Below are positions 16,828 through 24,680 of a stretch of 64,000 nt of DNA, piece after piece. Source of the DNA: Pantoea trifolii (GTDB lineage Bacteria > Pseudomonadota > Gammaproteobacteria > Enterobacterales > Enterobacteriaceae); contig NZ_JANIET010000001.1 in assembly GCF_024506435.1 (NCBI RefSeq), positions 2,046,001 through 2,110,000 on the forward strand. The letters are read 5' to 3'. A program made the position numbers and the translations under genes. Position 1 is the first letter of the stretch. Every line of letters starts with the position of its first letter. The notes beneath the pieces are model-generated. The model had not been told where the DNA came from. It made no database searches and saw nothing but the letters and a program-made list of their open reading frames with translations.

Positions 16828-18354
16828 ATGAGTGAACACATGCTGGATCTGTTTGTGATTGGCGGCGGTATCAACGGTGCGGGTATCGCACGTGACGCCG
16901 CCGGTCGCGGCTTGTCGGTGATGATGTGTGAGAAAGACGACCTCGCGCAGGGCACCTCATCGCGCTCCGGCAAGCTGGTGCACGGCGGCCTGCGTTATCT
17001 GGAGTATTACGAGTTTCGTCTGGTGCGTGAGGCGTTAATCGAACGCGAAGTGCTGCTTAACGCCGCGCCGCACATTATCTGGCCGATGCGCTTTGTGTTG
17101 CCGCATAGCCCAACCGATCGTCCGGCGTGGCTGGTGCGCCTCGGCCTGTTTCTCTATGACCACCTTGGCGGGCGTCAGAAACTGCCGGGTACGCGTTCGC
17201 TGGATTTATCGCGCGATCCCGAAGGTGCGCCACTGCTGGACAGCTACAGCAAAGGATTCGAATACTCCGATTGCTGGGTGGATGATGCGCGGCTGGTGAC
17301 GCTGAATGCGCTGGATGCCGCCGAGCGTGGCGCTACCATTCTGCCGCGCACCCGCTGCGTGGCGGCAACACGTCACAACGGCAAATGGGAAATCACCCTG
17401 CAGGATGTCAGCGGTACCTCGCGCACCGTGTTCGCCAAAGTGCTGGTCAACGCCGCCGGGCCGTGGGTGCTGGATATCGTTAATCAGGTGACGCACACCA
17501 AAAGCAGTCGCAACGTGCGGCTGGTCAAAGGCTCGCACATCATCGTGCCGAAATTCTGGGAAGGTCAGCAGGCGTATCTGGTGCAGAACACCGACAAGCG
17601 GGTGATTTTTATCAATCCGTATGAGGGCGATAAAGCGCTGATCGGCACCACCGATATTCCGTGGCAGGGCAAAGCGGAAGCGGTCACCGCCGACGACAGC
17701 GAGCAGCAATACCTGATCGATGTGGTGAATCGCTACTTCAAGGTGAAACTGCGCGCCAGCGATGTGATCACGCGCTTCTCCGGCGTGCGTCCGCTGTTTG
17801 ATGACGGCAAAGGCAATCCATCGGCGGTGACGCGTGATTACGTGTTTGACCTCGACGATCAGCAAAACGCCCCGCTGCTGCATGTGTTTGGCGGCAAGAT
17901 CACCACCTTCCGCAAGCTGGCTGAACACGCCATTCAGAAGCTGGCACCGTTCTTCCCTGACATGGGCGCGGACTGGACGCGTGGCGCCACCTTACCGGGC
18001 GGCGATATGCCGCACGCCGATTTCGACAGCTTCTTAGAGCAGGTTAAAGCGCGCTGGCCGTGGCTGCCGCAGCCGCTGCGCAAACACTATGCGCGGCTAT
18101 ATGGCACGCGTATCGATAAGTTGATCGGTCATGCCAATGCGCTGGGCGAACTTGGCCGTCACTTTGGTGGGCAACTGTATGAAGCTGAGGTGCGTTATTT
18201 GGTGGAAAACGAGTGGGCGCAGCAGGCTGAAGATGTGTTGTGGCGTCGCACCAAGCATAAATTGCACCTCGATGAGGCTCAGCAACAGGCTTTCACTCAG
18301 TGGTTCAACGCCACCTTTGCTGCTCCCGTACCGCTGCGTGCGCATGCCGGATAA
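16828..18354 (+). CDS. eryB: Erythritol-phosphate dehydrogenase EryB (GlpD-like FAD enzyme)
   Basis: A 508-residue FAD-dependent oxidoreductase of the GlpD fold. The dinucleotide motif is at residues 8-13 (GGGINGAG), followed by MMCEKDDLAQGTSSRSGKLVHGGLRYLE, split by family convention into the FAD and substrate parts. LVNAAGPWVLD, ALIGTTDIPW and FGGKITTFRKLAEHA come later, and the C-terminus is the DAO_C helical domain. It would oxidise the phosphorylated erythritol made by EryA to a tetrulose phosphate, passing electrons to the quinone pool. The ribosome site AAGGAG lies eight bases before the ATG. GlpD itself is the main alternative, but the neighbours argue for EryB. Confidence 0.88.
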   Translation: MSEHMLDLFVIGGGINGAGIARDAAGRGLSVMMCEKDDLAQGTSSRSGKLVHGGLRYLEYYEFRLVREALIEREVLLNAAPHIIWPMRFVLPHSPTDRPAWLVRLGLFLYDHLGGRQKLPGTRSLDLSRDPEGAPLLDSYSKGFEYSDCWVDDARLVTLNALDAAERGATILPRTRCVAATRHNGKWEITLQDVSGTSRTVFAKVLVNAAGPWVLDIVNQVTHTKSSRNVRLVKGSHIIVPKFWEGQQAYLVQNTDKRVIFINPYEGDKALIGTTDIPWQGKAEAVTADDSEQQYLIDVVNRYFKVKLRASDVITRFSGVRPLFDDGKGNPSAVTRDYVFDLDDQQNAPLLHVFGGKITTFRKLAEHAIQKLAPFFPDMGADWTRGATLPGGDMPHADFDSFLEQVKARWPWLPQPLRKHYARLYGTRIDKLIGHANALGELGRHFGGQLYEAEVRYLVENEWAQQAEDVLWRRTKHKLHLDEAQQQAFTQWFNATFAAPVPLRAHAG

Positions 18355-18364
18355 GAGGTGAATC

Positions 18365-19303
18365 ATGCCGTTAACACTGTCACTGAATACCAATCCGCTG
18401 GTGAATCGCTTTGCCGAACCGCAGGATTTGATTCACACCGTGGCGCAGCAGATCCGCATTCGTGATGTGCAGCTCACCCATGAATTCATCAATCCCGGCT
18501 GGCCCGCTGCGACCATCACGCGCATGACGCGCCGCATGCAGCAGGCGCTGCGCACCACCGGCGTGCGCGTGACCTCCGGCATGACCGGGCCGTATGGCCG
18601 CCTCAACCATTTTGGCCATCCTGATGTTGAAGTGCGCCGCTATTACGTGGACTGGTTTAAAACCTTCGCCGATATCACCGCCGAACTGGGTGGCGATTCG
18701 GTGGGATCGCAGTTCGCCATCTTTACTCAGCGGGATTTCAACGATGTTGCGCGCCGCGACGCATTGATCGATATCGCCATTGATTGCTGGGCCGACGTTG
18801 CCGAACACGCCAAAGCCGCCGGATTGACATACCTGTTTTGGGAACCGATGAGTGTGGGCCGCGAGTTTGGTGAAACCATTCCGGCCTGTTTAGCGCTGCA
18901 GCAGCGTTTGAGCGAAGCCTCGATGGCGCTGCCGATGTGGATGATGGCGGATATCGATCACGGTGATGTTACCTCCGCCGATCCGCGCGATTACGATCCC
19001 TATGCGTGGGCCGAAGCGGTGCCGCGTTATTCTCCGATTATCCATATTAAACAGAGCATGCTGGATAAAGGCGGACACAGACCTTTTACATTGCAGTACA
19101 ATGCCGGCGGCCGCATACAGCCGCAGCCGCTGCTGGACGCGCTGGCGCGCGGCGGCGCGCAGGATAATGAGATCTGCCTTGAACTGAGCTTTAAAGAGCG
19201 CGAGCCAACCGACAGCAAGGTGGTAGCCGAGATCGCCGAAAGCGTCGCCTACTGGGCCGGACATATTGATACCGGCGTGCAGGATCTGCATTTGGCGGAG
19301 TGA
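18365..19303 (+). CDS. eryC: EryC, tetrulose-4-phosphate racemase/isomerase (TIM barrel)
   Basis: A 312-residue xylose-isomerase-like TIM-barrel protein. Typical segments include MPLTLSLNTNPLVNRFAEP at the N-terminus, LTHEFINPGWPA, RVTSGMTGPYGRLNHFGHP, YLFWEPMSVGREFGET, MADIDHGDVTSADPRDYDPY and CLELSFKEREP. The Glu/Asp/His residues in these are the expected metal ligands. In Brucella, EryC converts L-3-tetrulose-4-phosphate to the D form. The gene follows eryB by ten bases; a 101-bp palindromic repeat lies between it and eryD. No EryH or EryI gene is present in the window to finish the route to erythrose-4-phosphate. Confidence 0.9.
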   Translation: MPLTLSLNTNPLVNRFAEPQDLIHTVAQQIRIRDVQLTHEFINPGWPAATITRMTRRMQQALRTTGVRVTSGMTGPYGRLNHFGHPDVEVRRYYVDWFKTFADITAELGGDSVGSQFAIFTQRDFNDVARRDALIDIAIDCWADVAEHAKAAGLTYLFWEPMSVGREFGETIPACLALQQRLSEASMALPMWMMADIDHGDVTSADPRDYDPYAWAEAVPRYSPIIHIKQSMLDKGGHRPFTLQYNAGGRIQPQPLLDALARGGAQDNEICLELSFKEREPTDSKVVAEIAESVAYWAGHIDTGVQDLHLAE

Positions 19304-19315
19304 GGTGCGCATTTC

Positions 19316-19416
19316 CCCTCACCCTAACCCTCTCCCGCAAGCGGGCGAGGGAACTGTCCGCGCAGGCTGCTCGATCGGCTCCTTCTCCCGCCTGCGGGAG
19401 AAGGTTGGGATGAGGG
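19316..19416. repeat. REP/BIME-like palindromic repeat between eryC and eryD
   Basis: Two inverted copies of a CCCTCACCCTAACCCTCTCC-type unit face each other: one starts at 19316, and the other, read on the minus strand, ends at 19416. Each contains its own small stem (for example CCCGCAAGCGGG and CCCGCCTGCGGG). The 101-base element lies 13 bases after the eryC stop. Units of this type are scattered between genes in many gammaproteobacteria. It probably stabilises the eryABC messenger end or limits read-through to eryD. Confidence 0.8.
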
Positions 19417-19449
19417 CCAAAGTGCACATTTTAAACCAAAGGACAACCC

Positions 19450-20403
19450 ATGAAACCGGCACCAACCTCGACTGAACGCGACGAATCTCTGGCGCTGCGC
19501 GCCGCCTGGCTTCATTACGTCGGCGGTTTGACGCAGGCGGAAGTGGCGAAACGACTCGGGCTGCCATCGGTGAAAACGCACCGCATGATTGCGCGCATGG
19601 TGGCGGAAGGCGCGGTGAAGGTGTCTATCGATGGCGATATTGTCGCCTGCGTCGCGTTAGAAGATCGGCTGCGGGCGAAATTCGCGCTTAACTTCTGTCA
19701 TGTCGCGCCTGACCTTGGTGAAGAAGGTTTGCCGGTACGTGCGCTGGGCATGGCGGGCGCGGATTATCTGCGTAATCTGCTCACCGCGTCGCCTTCTACC
19801 ACGCTAGGTCTGGGACACGGCCGCACCCTTTCCGCCGCCATCCACCAATTACCGCGTATCGATGCGCCGCACATGCGCTTTGTCTCGCTGCTCGGCTGTT
19901 TAACTCGCAACTACGCGCTCAATCCCCACGACGTCATGCATCGCATCGCCGAGAAAACCGGTGCGCAGGCTTACATGATGCCGGTGCCTTTCTTTGCGAA
20001 TACTCAGGAAGATCGTGAAGTGTTGCTGGCGCAGCGTGGCGTGAGCGAGGTGTTTGCCATGGCGGCGCAGAGTGAAGTCAAACTGGTGGGCATTGGCACC
20101 GTGGAACCCGCTGCTCAGTTGGTTGAAGCCGGCATGATTGATGAAGCGGAGATCAATGATATCTCCTCATCCGGAGCGGTCGGTGAACTGCTGGGCCACT
20201 TCTTCGATGCCAATGGGCAGATGATTCACACCAACCTGACGGCACGCACCTTGTCGGTGGATCTCGATCTTTCGCATCGCGCAGAGATTGTCGCCCTGGC
20301 AGGCGGCGCCAGTAAAGTCGCGGCGATTCGCGCCGTGCTGGCCAGCGGTCTGGTGACCGGTTTGATCACGGATGAATTGACGGCGCAGGAATTGGTGGGT
20401 TAA
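19450..20403 (+). CDS. eryD: EryD, SorC/DeoR-type regulator of the erythritol genes
   Basis: A 317-residue SorC-family regulator. An N-terminal helix-turn-helix (residues about 20-60: YVGGLTQAEVAKRLGLPSVK, then THRMIARMVAEGAVKV) precedes a sugar-binding domain (GLGHGRTLSAAIHQLP, VGIGTVEPAAQLVEAGMI, VALAGGASKVAAIRAVL). In Brucella, EryD represses the ery operon until erythritol or an intermediate is present. Here it lies downstream of eryABC after a REP-like element and 146 bases from the eryC stop, so it may have its own promoter. Targets are probably the TGTTAT-type sites at 14892-15164. Confidence 0.87.
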   Translation: MKPAPTSTERDESLALRAAWLHYVGGLTQAEVAKRLGLPSVKTHRMIARMVAEGAVKVSIDGDIVACVALEDRLRAKFALNFCHVAPDLGEEGLPVRALGMAGADYLRNLLTASPSTTLGLGHGRTLSAAIHQLPRIDAPHMRFVSLLGCLTRNYALNPHDVMHRIAEKTGAQAYMMPVPFFANTQEDREVLLAQRGVSEVFAMAAQSEVKLVGIGTVEPAAQLVEAGMIDEAEINDISSSGAVGELLGHFFDANGQMIHTNLTARTLSVDLDLSHRAEIVALAGGASKVAAIRAVLASGLVTGLITDELTAQELVG

Positions 20404-20417
20404 AAAAAGAGTAGTAA

Positions 20418-20470
20418 GATGTTCTCTATATAGTACCAATGATGCTTATTGGTACTATATAGAGAACATC
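20418..20470. promoter_or_regulatory. 23-bp perfect inverted repeat before hipBA (operator and/or eryD terminator)
   Basis: The arm at 20418-20440 is the exact complement of 20448-20470, with a seven-base loop. Each arm contains GTAC and GAACA spaced like the second repeat at 20516-20565, which points to binding of one protein, most likely the HipB-type repressor. It also follows the eryD stop by 14 bases and could fold into a strong RNA hairpin, but no T-run follows. Confidence 0.65.
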
Positions 20471-20515
20471 CACGCCAGCATGCAGCATTGGAAAAAACAT
20501 ACGCTTATGTTTAAA

Positions 20516-20565
20516 ATGTTCCACATAGAGTACATATAACCCTTATTGGTACCATGCATGGAACA
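20516..20565. promoter_or_regulatory. Second, imperfect operator copy overlapping the hipB start region
   Basis: The left half (20516-20536) has TGTTCC then GTAC; the right half (20545-20565) has GTAC then GGAACA, in inverted order. Both halves resemble the arms of the perfect repeat at 20418-20470 (shared pattern GTAC, six to seven bases, then GAACA). The right half covers the GGAA ribosome site of hipB, so repressor binding would block initiation directly. Confidence 0.6.
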
Positions 20566-20569
20566 GATG

Positions 20570-20917
20570 ATGACCTCTTTCACTTCACCTACCTCACGTT
20601 ATGCGCAGGAAGCGATTGCCTTATTGGCTTCCTTGATTCGTGCTGAACGTATTGAGAAGCAAATTCCGGTATCCGAATTGGCTGAAAGAGCTGGCATTTC
20701 GCGTGGGACTTTACATCGTATTGAGCAAGGCGATGTGAAATGTCAGATTGGCAGTTATTTTGAGATTGCGGCCATCCTGGGTATTCCCCTGTTTGATACA
20801 GAGGTGAGTTTGCCCTCATTGGTCAGTCATCGAAATCGTGTTGAGGAAAAGCTAAAGCTGTTACCTAAACACACCAGCAAAATAAAGAGCAGCAGGAAGG
20901 TGAAGGATGACTTCTGA
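20570..20917 (+). CDS. hipB: HipB-type Xre antitoxin
   Basis: A 115-residue protein with an HTH_3 domain at residues about 20-75 (IRAERIEKQIPVSELAERAG, then ISRGTLHRIEQGDVKC) and a basic tail (KLKLLPKHTSKIKSSRKVK). HipB dimers neutralise HipA and repress the operon. ATG 20570 has GGAA seven bases upstream; ATGs at 20558 and 20567 are in frame. The end overlaps hipA by 11 bases, the usual coupling for this pair. Confidence 0.83.
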   Translation: MTSFTSPTSRYAQEAIALLASLIRAERIEKQIPVSELAERAGISRGTLHRIEQGDVKCQIGSYFEIAAILGIPLFDTEVSLPSLVSHRNRVEEKLKLLPKHTSKIKSSRKVKDDF

Positions 20918-22154
20918 AGCGCGTTTAAGAGACGCTTACGTATGGATATGGCTTCCAGGTGAGATATCGCCAGTGGTGGCGGGCAGGATAGAGGCTGAAG
21001 GCGATACGCTGTTTTTCAACTATGGTCGTAGTTATCTACAGCGAGAAAACCGCATCCCGCTCAATCCCAATGAACTTCCTCTGCAGACTGGCGTTATACC
21101 GCCGCTGAATGGGTTAAAGATTGCGGGCTGTATTCGTGATAGCGCGCCTGATGCCTGGGGACGACGTGTCATTATCAACCGTCGAATGGGACGGAAAGGT
21201 GCCAACGTCGATACCGGAATACTCGATGAGCTAACGTATCTCATCGAGTCTGGTTCAGATCGCATTGGTGCCCTGGATTTCCAGCACTCGGCAACGGAGT
21301 ACATTCCGCGATCGGCTGCGAATGTCACCCTTCATGAATTACTGGAGTCTGCTGATCGGGTCGAAAAAGGCGTGCCGTTAACACCTGAATTGGATCAGGC
21401 GCTTTTCCATGGGACGTCGATCGGTGGCGCGCGGCCCAAAGCGCTGATCGAGGCTGAGGGAAAAAAATACATTGCTAAATTTTCTGCCAGTGCGGATATC
21501 TGGAATGTAGTAAAAGGCGAATTCCTGGCGATGCGATTGGCGCAGTTGGCAGGTTTGCATGTCGCCCCGGTCAAGTTAGTCAAAGCAGCTGGACGCGATG
21601 TGATCATGATCGAGCGTTTCGACCGCGAACAAAAAGCTGATGGATGGACACGAAAAGTAATGCTTTCGGCGCTGACCTTGTTTGAACTCGACGATATGCT
21701 GGCGCGCTATGCCAGTTACGAAACACTCGCTGAAATTATTCGACAGCGATTTGCGTCGCCCAAAGAGACTTTGCTGGAACTGTATAAACGGCTTTGCTTC
21801 AATATTCTCTGCGGCAATACCGATGACCATGCCCGCAATCATGCTGCATTCTGGGATGGTAAAAGCTTCAGTCTTACGCCTGCTTATGATATTTGCCCGC
21901 AGGGCCGCGCTGGCAACGAAGCCTCGCAGGCGATGCTGATAAGCGGCAACAATAATTTAAGTCGCATGAGCAGCTGCCTGGATGCAGCTCACCACTTTGC
22001 TTTGAGCCGCACTGACGCGCATACGCATTTCATGATGTTAAAAACGGCTATCGAAACCTATTGGCATCATGTTTGTGATGAAGCCGAATTGAGCCAGGTG
22101 GATCGGGAAAGTCTGTGGAACAGGCAATTCATCAATCCTTTTTCACTTGAATAA
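20907..22154 (+). CDS. hipA: HipA toxin, serine/threonine kinase
   Basis: A 415-residue HipA, near the usual 420-440. The P-loop/autophosphorylation segment is TSIGGARPKAL (residues about 170-180). The ATP-anchoring Lys is in KYIAKF, the catalytic loop is NTDDHARNH (304-312), and the metal-binding Asp is D328 in PAYDIC. All key residues are present, so the kinase should be active. HipA phosphorylates glutamyl-tRNA synthetase in E. coli and causes dormancy; the target here is unknown. It overlaps hipB, and its 3' end runs toward the minus-strand DeoR gene. It sits between two polyol clusters like an inserted module. Confidence 0.88.
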   Translation: MTSEARLRDAYVWIWLPGEISPVVAGRIEAEGDTLFFNYGRSYLQRENRIPLNPNELPLQTGVIPPLNGLKIAGCIRDSAPDAWGRRVIINRRMGRKGANVDTGILDELTYLIESGSDRIGALDFQHSATEYIPRSAANVTLHELLESADRVEKGVPLTPELDQALFHGTSIGGARPKALIEAEGKKYIAKFSASADIWNVVKGEFLAMRLAQLAGLHVAPVKLVKAAGRDVIMIERFDREQKADGWTRKVMLSALTLFELDDMLARYASYETLAEIIRQRFASPKETLLELYKRLCFNILCGNTDDHARNHAAFWDGKSFSLTPAYDICPQGRAGNEASQAMLISGNNNLSRMSSCLDAAHHFALSRTDAHTHFMMLKTAIETYWHHVCDEAELSQVDRESLWNRQFINPFSLE

Positions 22155-22167
22155 CTGATCGCGTAAA

Positions 22168-22908
22168 TTAAACCAAACTTACTTCCACGCCCATCTCACG
22201 CAGCGTTTTTAGATAGCTCGCCTCCAGTTCGGCATCGGTGATCAGCTGCTTAAACGGCTGAAGCGGTGCCAGCGCAAACGGATGAATCTGGCCAAACTTT
22301 GAGGAATCCGTCAACGCGATGGTGTGCGTGGGTTTTTCCATGATGGCGTTGACCACGTCACAGCGCAACATATCGCGGCCGGTAAAGCCGGTGACGACAT
22401 CCCAGCCATCAATGCCGATGAACGCCTTGTGGAAATTGAGGTGCTGAATACACAAACGCGTCAGCGGCCCCACCACCGATTCACTGCTTTTTTGAAACAG
22501 GCCGCCGAGGATGATCACATCGCCGCCCTTTTCACGCAGCAATCCGGCGATGTAATGGCTCACGGTAATGATGGTGATGTCGTTGCGTTCACTCAGTTCA
22601 CGCGCCAGCAAGGCGTTGGTGCTGCCGCCTTCGATAAACACCGTTTCACCGCTGTTCACCAGCGACGCTGCGTATTCGGCCAGACGCTTTTTCACGCCGA
22701 AGCGGGTTTGCATACGTGCGCCGACGTCATCACTTTCTGGCGCCACGGCGGAACCGTGCACGCGGCGCAGAAAGCCGCCTTTCTCGAGGAGATTGAGATC
22801 CTGACGCACGGTCACTTCCGAGACGCCGGTGGTGTGCGCCAGCTCATTAACGCTGACGCTGCCGCGCTCGCTAACCAATTGGATAATCTGCTGATGACGT
22901 GCGTTCAT
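22168..22908 (-). CDS. DeoR-family repressor of the second polyol cluster
   Basis: A 246-residue DeoR protein. The HTH lies at residues 1-55 (RHQQIIQLVSERGSVSVNEL, then VSEVTVRQDLNLLEKGGFLR). The sensor domain has FIEGGSTNALLARELS, VIILGGLFQKSSESVVGP and the usual ALTDSSKFG. It resembles the YciT/GatR/GlpR group. It follows the YbiU-like gene by 42 bases on the same strand, and both diverge from the GlpD-like, aldolase and kinase genes. Control of that cluster by a sugar phosphate is the natural reading. Confidence 0.85.
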   Translation of the reverse strand: MNARHQQIIQLVSERGSVSVNELAHTTGVSEVTVRQDLNLLEKGGFLRRVHGSAVAPESDDVGARMQTRFGVKKRLAEYAASLVNSGETVFIEGGSTNALLARELSERNDITIITVSHYIAGLLREKGGDVIILGGLFQKSSESVVGPLTRLCIQHLNFHKAFIGIDGWDVVTGFTGRDMLRCDVVNAIMEKPTHTIALTDSSKFGQIHPFALAPLQPFKQLITDAELEASYLKTLREMGVEVSLV

Positions 22909-22950
22909 AACATCCGCTGCCGTGAAATTTTTGCCAAGCTTACCAGAAAT

Positions 22951-24213
22951 TTAGCCCAATCCCAGACTGCGGCGACCGTTGACATTGAGCGCATCAAGGG
23001 TAAAGCGATCGCGCCACTGCGATTCGTAATCCTCCTGCGGGAAATCGCCCGGTGATGCGCCAGTGGCCAGCGCTTGTGCCACTTTGTTCGCATAGGCGGC
23101 ATTTTTCTCGCACAGCGGCGCGGCGGGAATGTACATCACATTGCCCCAGCCTTGCTGATCGTCTACTGGCGCAACCGAATGGATCACATCGCAGTGCCAC
23201 CATACCGAATCGCCAGCCTGCAGCGCAGGAATCGAACACAAGCCGTCAATCAGTTCCGGATGCCACTGCGCCGATACCGGCAACACTTTGCCCGGCGCGA
23301 CGCCGCACAACTCATCTTCCGGCACATCTTTCAGCAACGGACGCAGCAACAAATAGGCCATCGCTTCCGGCACAGGCACCACATGCAGCAAGCCCTGACC
23401 AATCTGCATATCCGACAGCGCAGTCCAGCCCTGAAAAGTCCGGAATACCGAGCACTTGGTGGTGGTGCCCGATTGATACTCATTCACTTCTGTGCGATGC
23501 GCCGCATCCCAGGGATCGTATTGATCAAACTGGTTGGTGAATATTTTGCTGAACACCTGCTGATACGCCGGCAATAACCAACGCTCCAGCGCGCCTGAAT
23601 CGGTGTGCGCGCCGAGACCTTTGGAGGTGGTGCCCGGCAAGCGGCGACGAATGCGATCGGGATAAATAATGCTGACGTCAGGTTCAAACCAGCGTGTGCC
23701 GCGTGACTCAAAGGTCCACAAGCGATTGAGGAAAGATTGCGTCTGTGCCATGGCATCGCTTTGGCGCGCTGACATCTGCGCATCACTCCAGTAAATCGGA
23801 TAGATTTCCGGACGGGACGCATCAAGGTTGCCGAAGAAGTTATCGCCCGGCCCCTTATAAACGTTGTCGAAATCGTTGTCATCAAGGTACTTGAGCATCG
23901 ACTCATCCCAGGCCAGCGCTTGATCGCGCGGGAAAGTCTGCTTAACCACGACACAACCGCGTCGACGGATATGATCCTTCACCTCATCGCTAATACGTCC
24001 CGCTGCAATATCCTGCTGGCTGACCTGCGGCCACGCGCTGCCGTTTTGCGCCTCTTCCGCACGAGCGGCGGCAATTTCGCTGACGATTTTGCTTCTGACT
24101 TGTTCAAACAGACCTTCGACATCACCGATCTGCTCTCTCAGCACCCTTTTCATCACACGAACGTTTTGTTTGAAATCATCAGGTTGTTGCAATGAAGTGA
24201 AAGTATTATTCAT
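22951..24213 (-). CDS. ybiU: YbiU-like DUF1479 protein (putative Fe(II)/2-oxoglutarate oxygenase)
   Basis: A 420-residue protein that matches E. coli YbiU over its length as I recall it. Examples are RRGCVVVKQTFPRDQALAWD, VYKGPGDNFFG, RPEIYPIYWS, GTTSKGLGAHTDSGALERW, KCSVFRTFQGWTALSDM and WWHCDVIHSVAPV. HTD (HxD) and the distal His in IHSVAP are candidate iron ligands of a double-stranded beta-helix oxygenase. The substrate is unknown. Here it sits divergently with a polyol-phosphate dehydrogenase, aldolase and kinase and shares a strand with their likely repressor. A role in the same pathway is possible. Confidence 0.85.
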   Translation of the reverse strand: MNNTFTSLQQPDDFKQNVRVMKRVLREQIGDVEGLFEQVRSKIVSEIAAARAEEAQNGSAWPQVSQQDIAAGRISDEVKDHIRRRGCVVVKQTFPRDQALAWDESMLKYLDDNDFDNVYKGPGDNFFGNLDASRPEIYPIYWSDAQMSARQSDAMAQTQSFLNRLWTFESRGTRWFEPDVSIIYPDRIRRRLPGTTSKGLGAHTDSGALERWLLPAYQQVFSKIFTNQFDQYDPWDAAHRTEVNEYQSGTTTKCSVFRTFQGWTALSDMQIGQGLLHVVPVPEAMAYLLLRPLLKDVPEDELCGVAPGKVLPVSAQWHPELIDGLCSIPALQAGDSVWWHCDVIHSVAPVDDQQGWGNVMYIPAAPLCEKNAAYANKVAQALATGASPGDFPQEDYESQWRDRFTLDALNVNGRRSLGLG

Positions 24214-24680
24214 GACATGCTCCGATTCATTAACTTGCGTATTTCATTCGAAACTAAATTACACTTCATTCATAACAAATGCGCAGCAATAAACAATGCC
24301 ACAACCGCCGAATCCGGAAGTTGATCACATTAAGAATGAAAAATAGCTTTCAGGTGAAAGTGGCGACGAGTTGAACGCCACCACTCAACGATCAGGATTT
24401 TGACGTTTTCGGTAACGCTTGCAGAATGGCATCGACGCACTGCTGCGCCGAGAGCATTGCGCTATCCAAGTTGCCAGCCCTTAATCTCTCCTTACCGCTT
24501 CTCACCCTGTAATTGGATAACGCCTTCGCTTAATACAGATCCGTCAGTCTTCCAAAGACCAGTTAAGTGACCAGCCTCTCAACTCTTATTCCTTCTATTA
24601 ACAATTCCTTCACCTTTCGTCCTCCAGCACAGCTCCAGCGACTACGATCTCATCCTGGCGTACTGGAACTGGAGCATCTC
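24214..24680. other. Gap between divergent ybiU and the GlpD-like gene
   Basis: 467 bases with no complete gene. The ybiU-proximal third is AT-rich and should carry its promoter. The middle holds a 3' gene remnant (24392-24484). The last part, up to GGAG at 24671-24674, is the leader of the GlpD-like gene. Its frame is open back to 24567 with a plausible but poorly supported N-terminal extension. Confidence 0.5.
24392..24484 (-). pseudogene. Remnant of the 3' end of an FAD-dependent oxidoreductase gene
   Basis: Read on the minus strand, the frame gives AGNLDSAMLSAQQCVDAILQ followed by ALPKTSKS and a stop at 24392-24394. The pattern G(N/D)-x-DSAMLS-x-x-x-x-x-x-AI is the C-terminal FAD-binding helix of flavin amine-oxidase/phytoene-desaturase-like enzymes. 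Further upstream the frame is not maintained as recognisable protein. It appears to be the leftover end of a deleted gene. Confidence 0.42.

Noticed and set aside
17206..17928. A 240-codon open frame on the minus strand
   Set aside because: It is antisense to eryB and has no recognisable protein features.
22324..23055. A 243-codon open frame on the plus strand
   Set aside because: It lies wholly opposite the DeoR gene and the ybiU end, is rich in His/Arg/Gln/Ala, shows no domain and has no ribosome site. It is a shadow frame.
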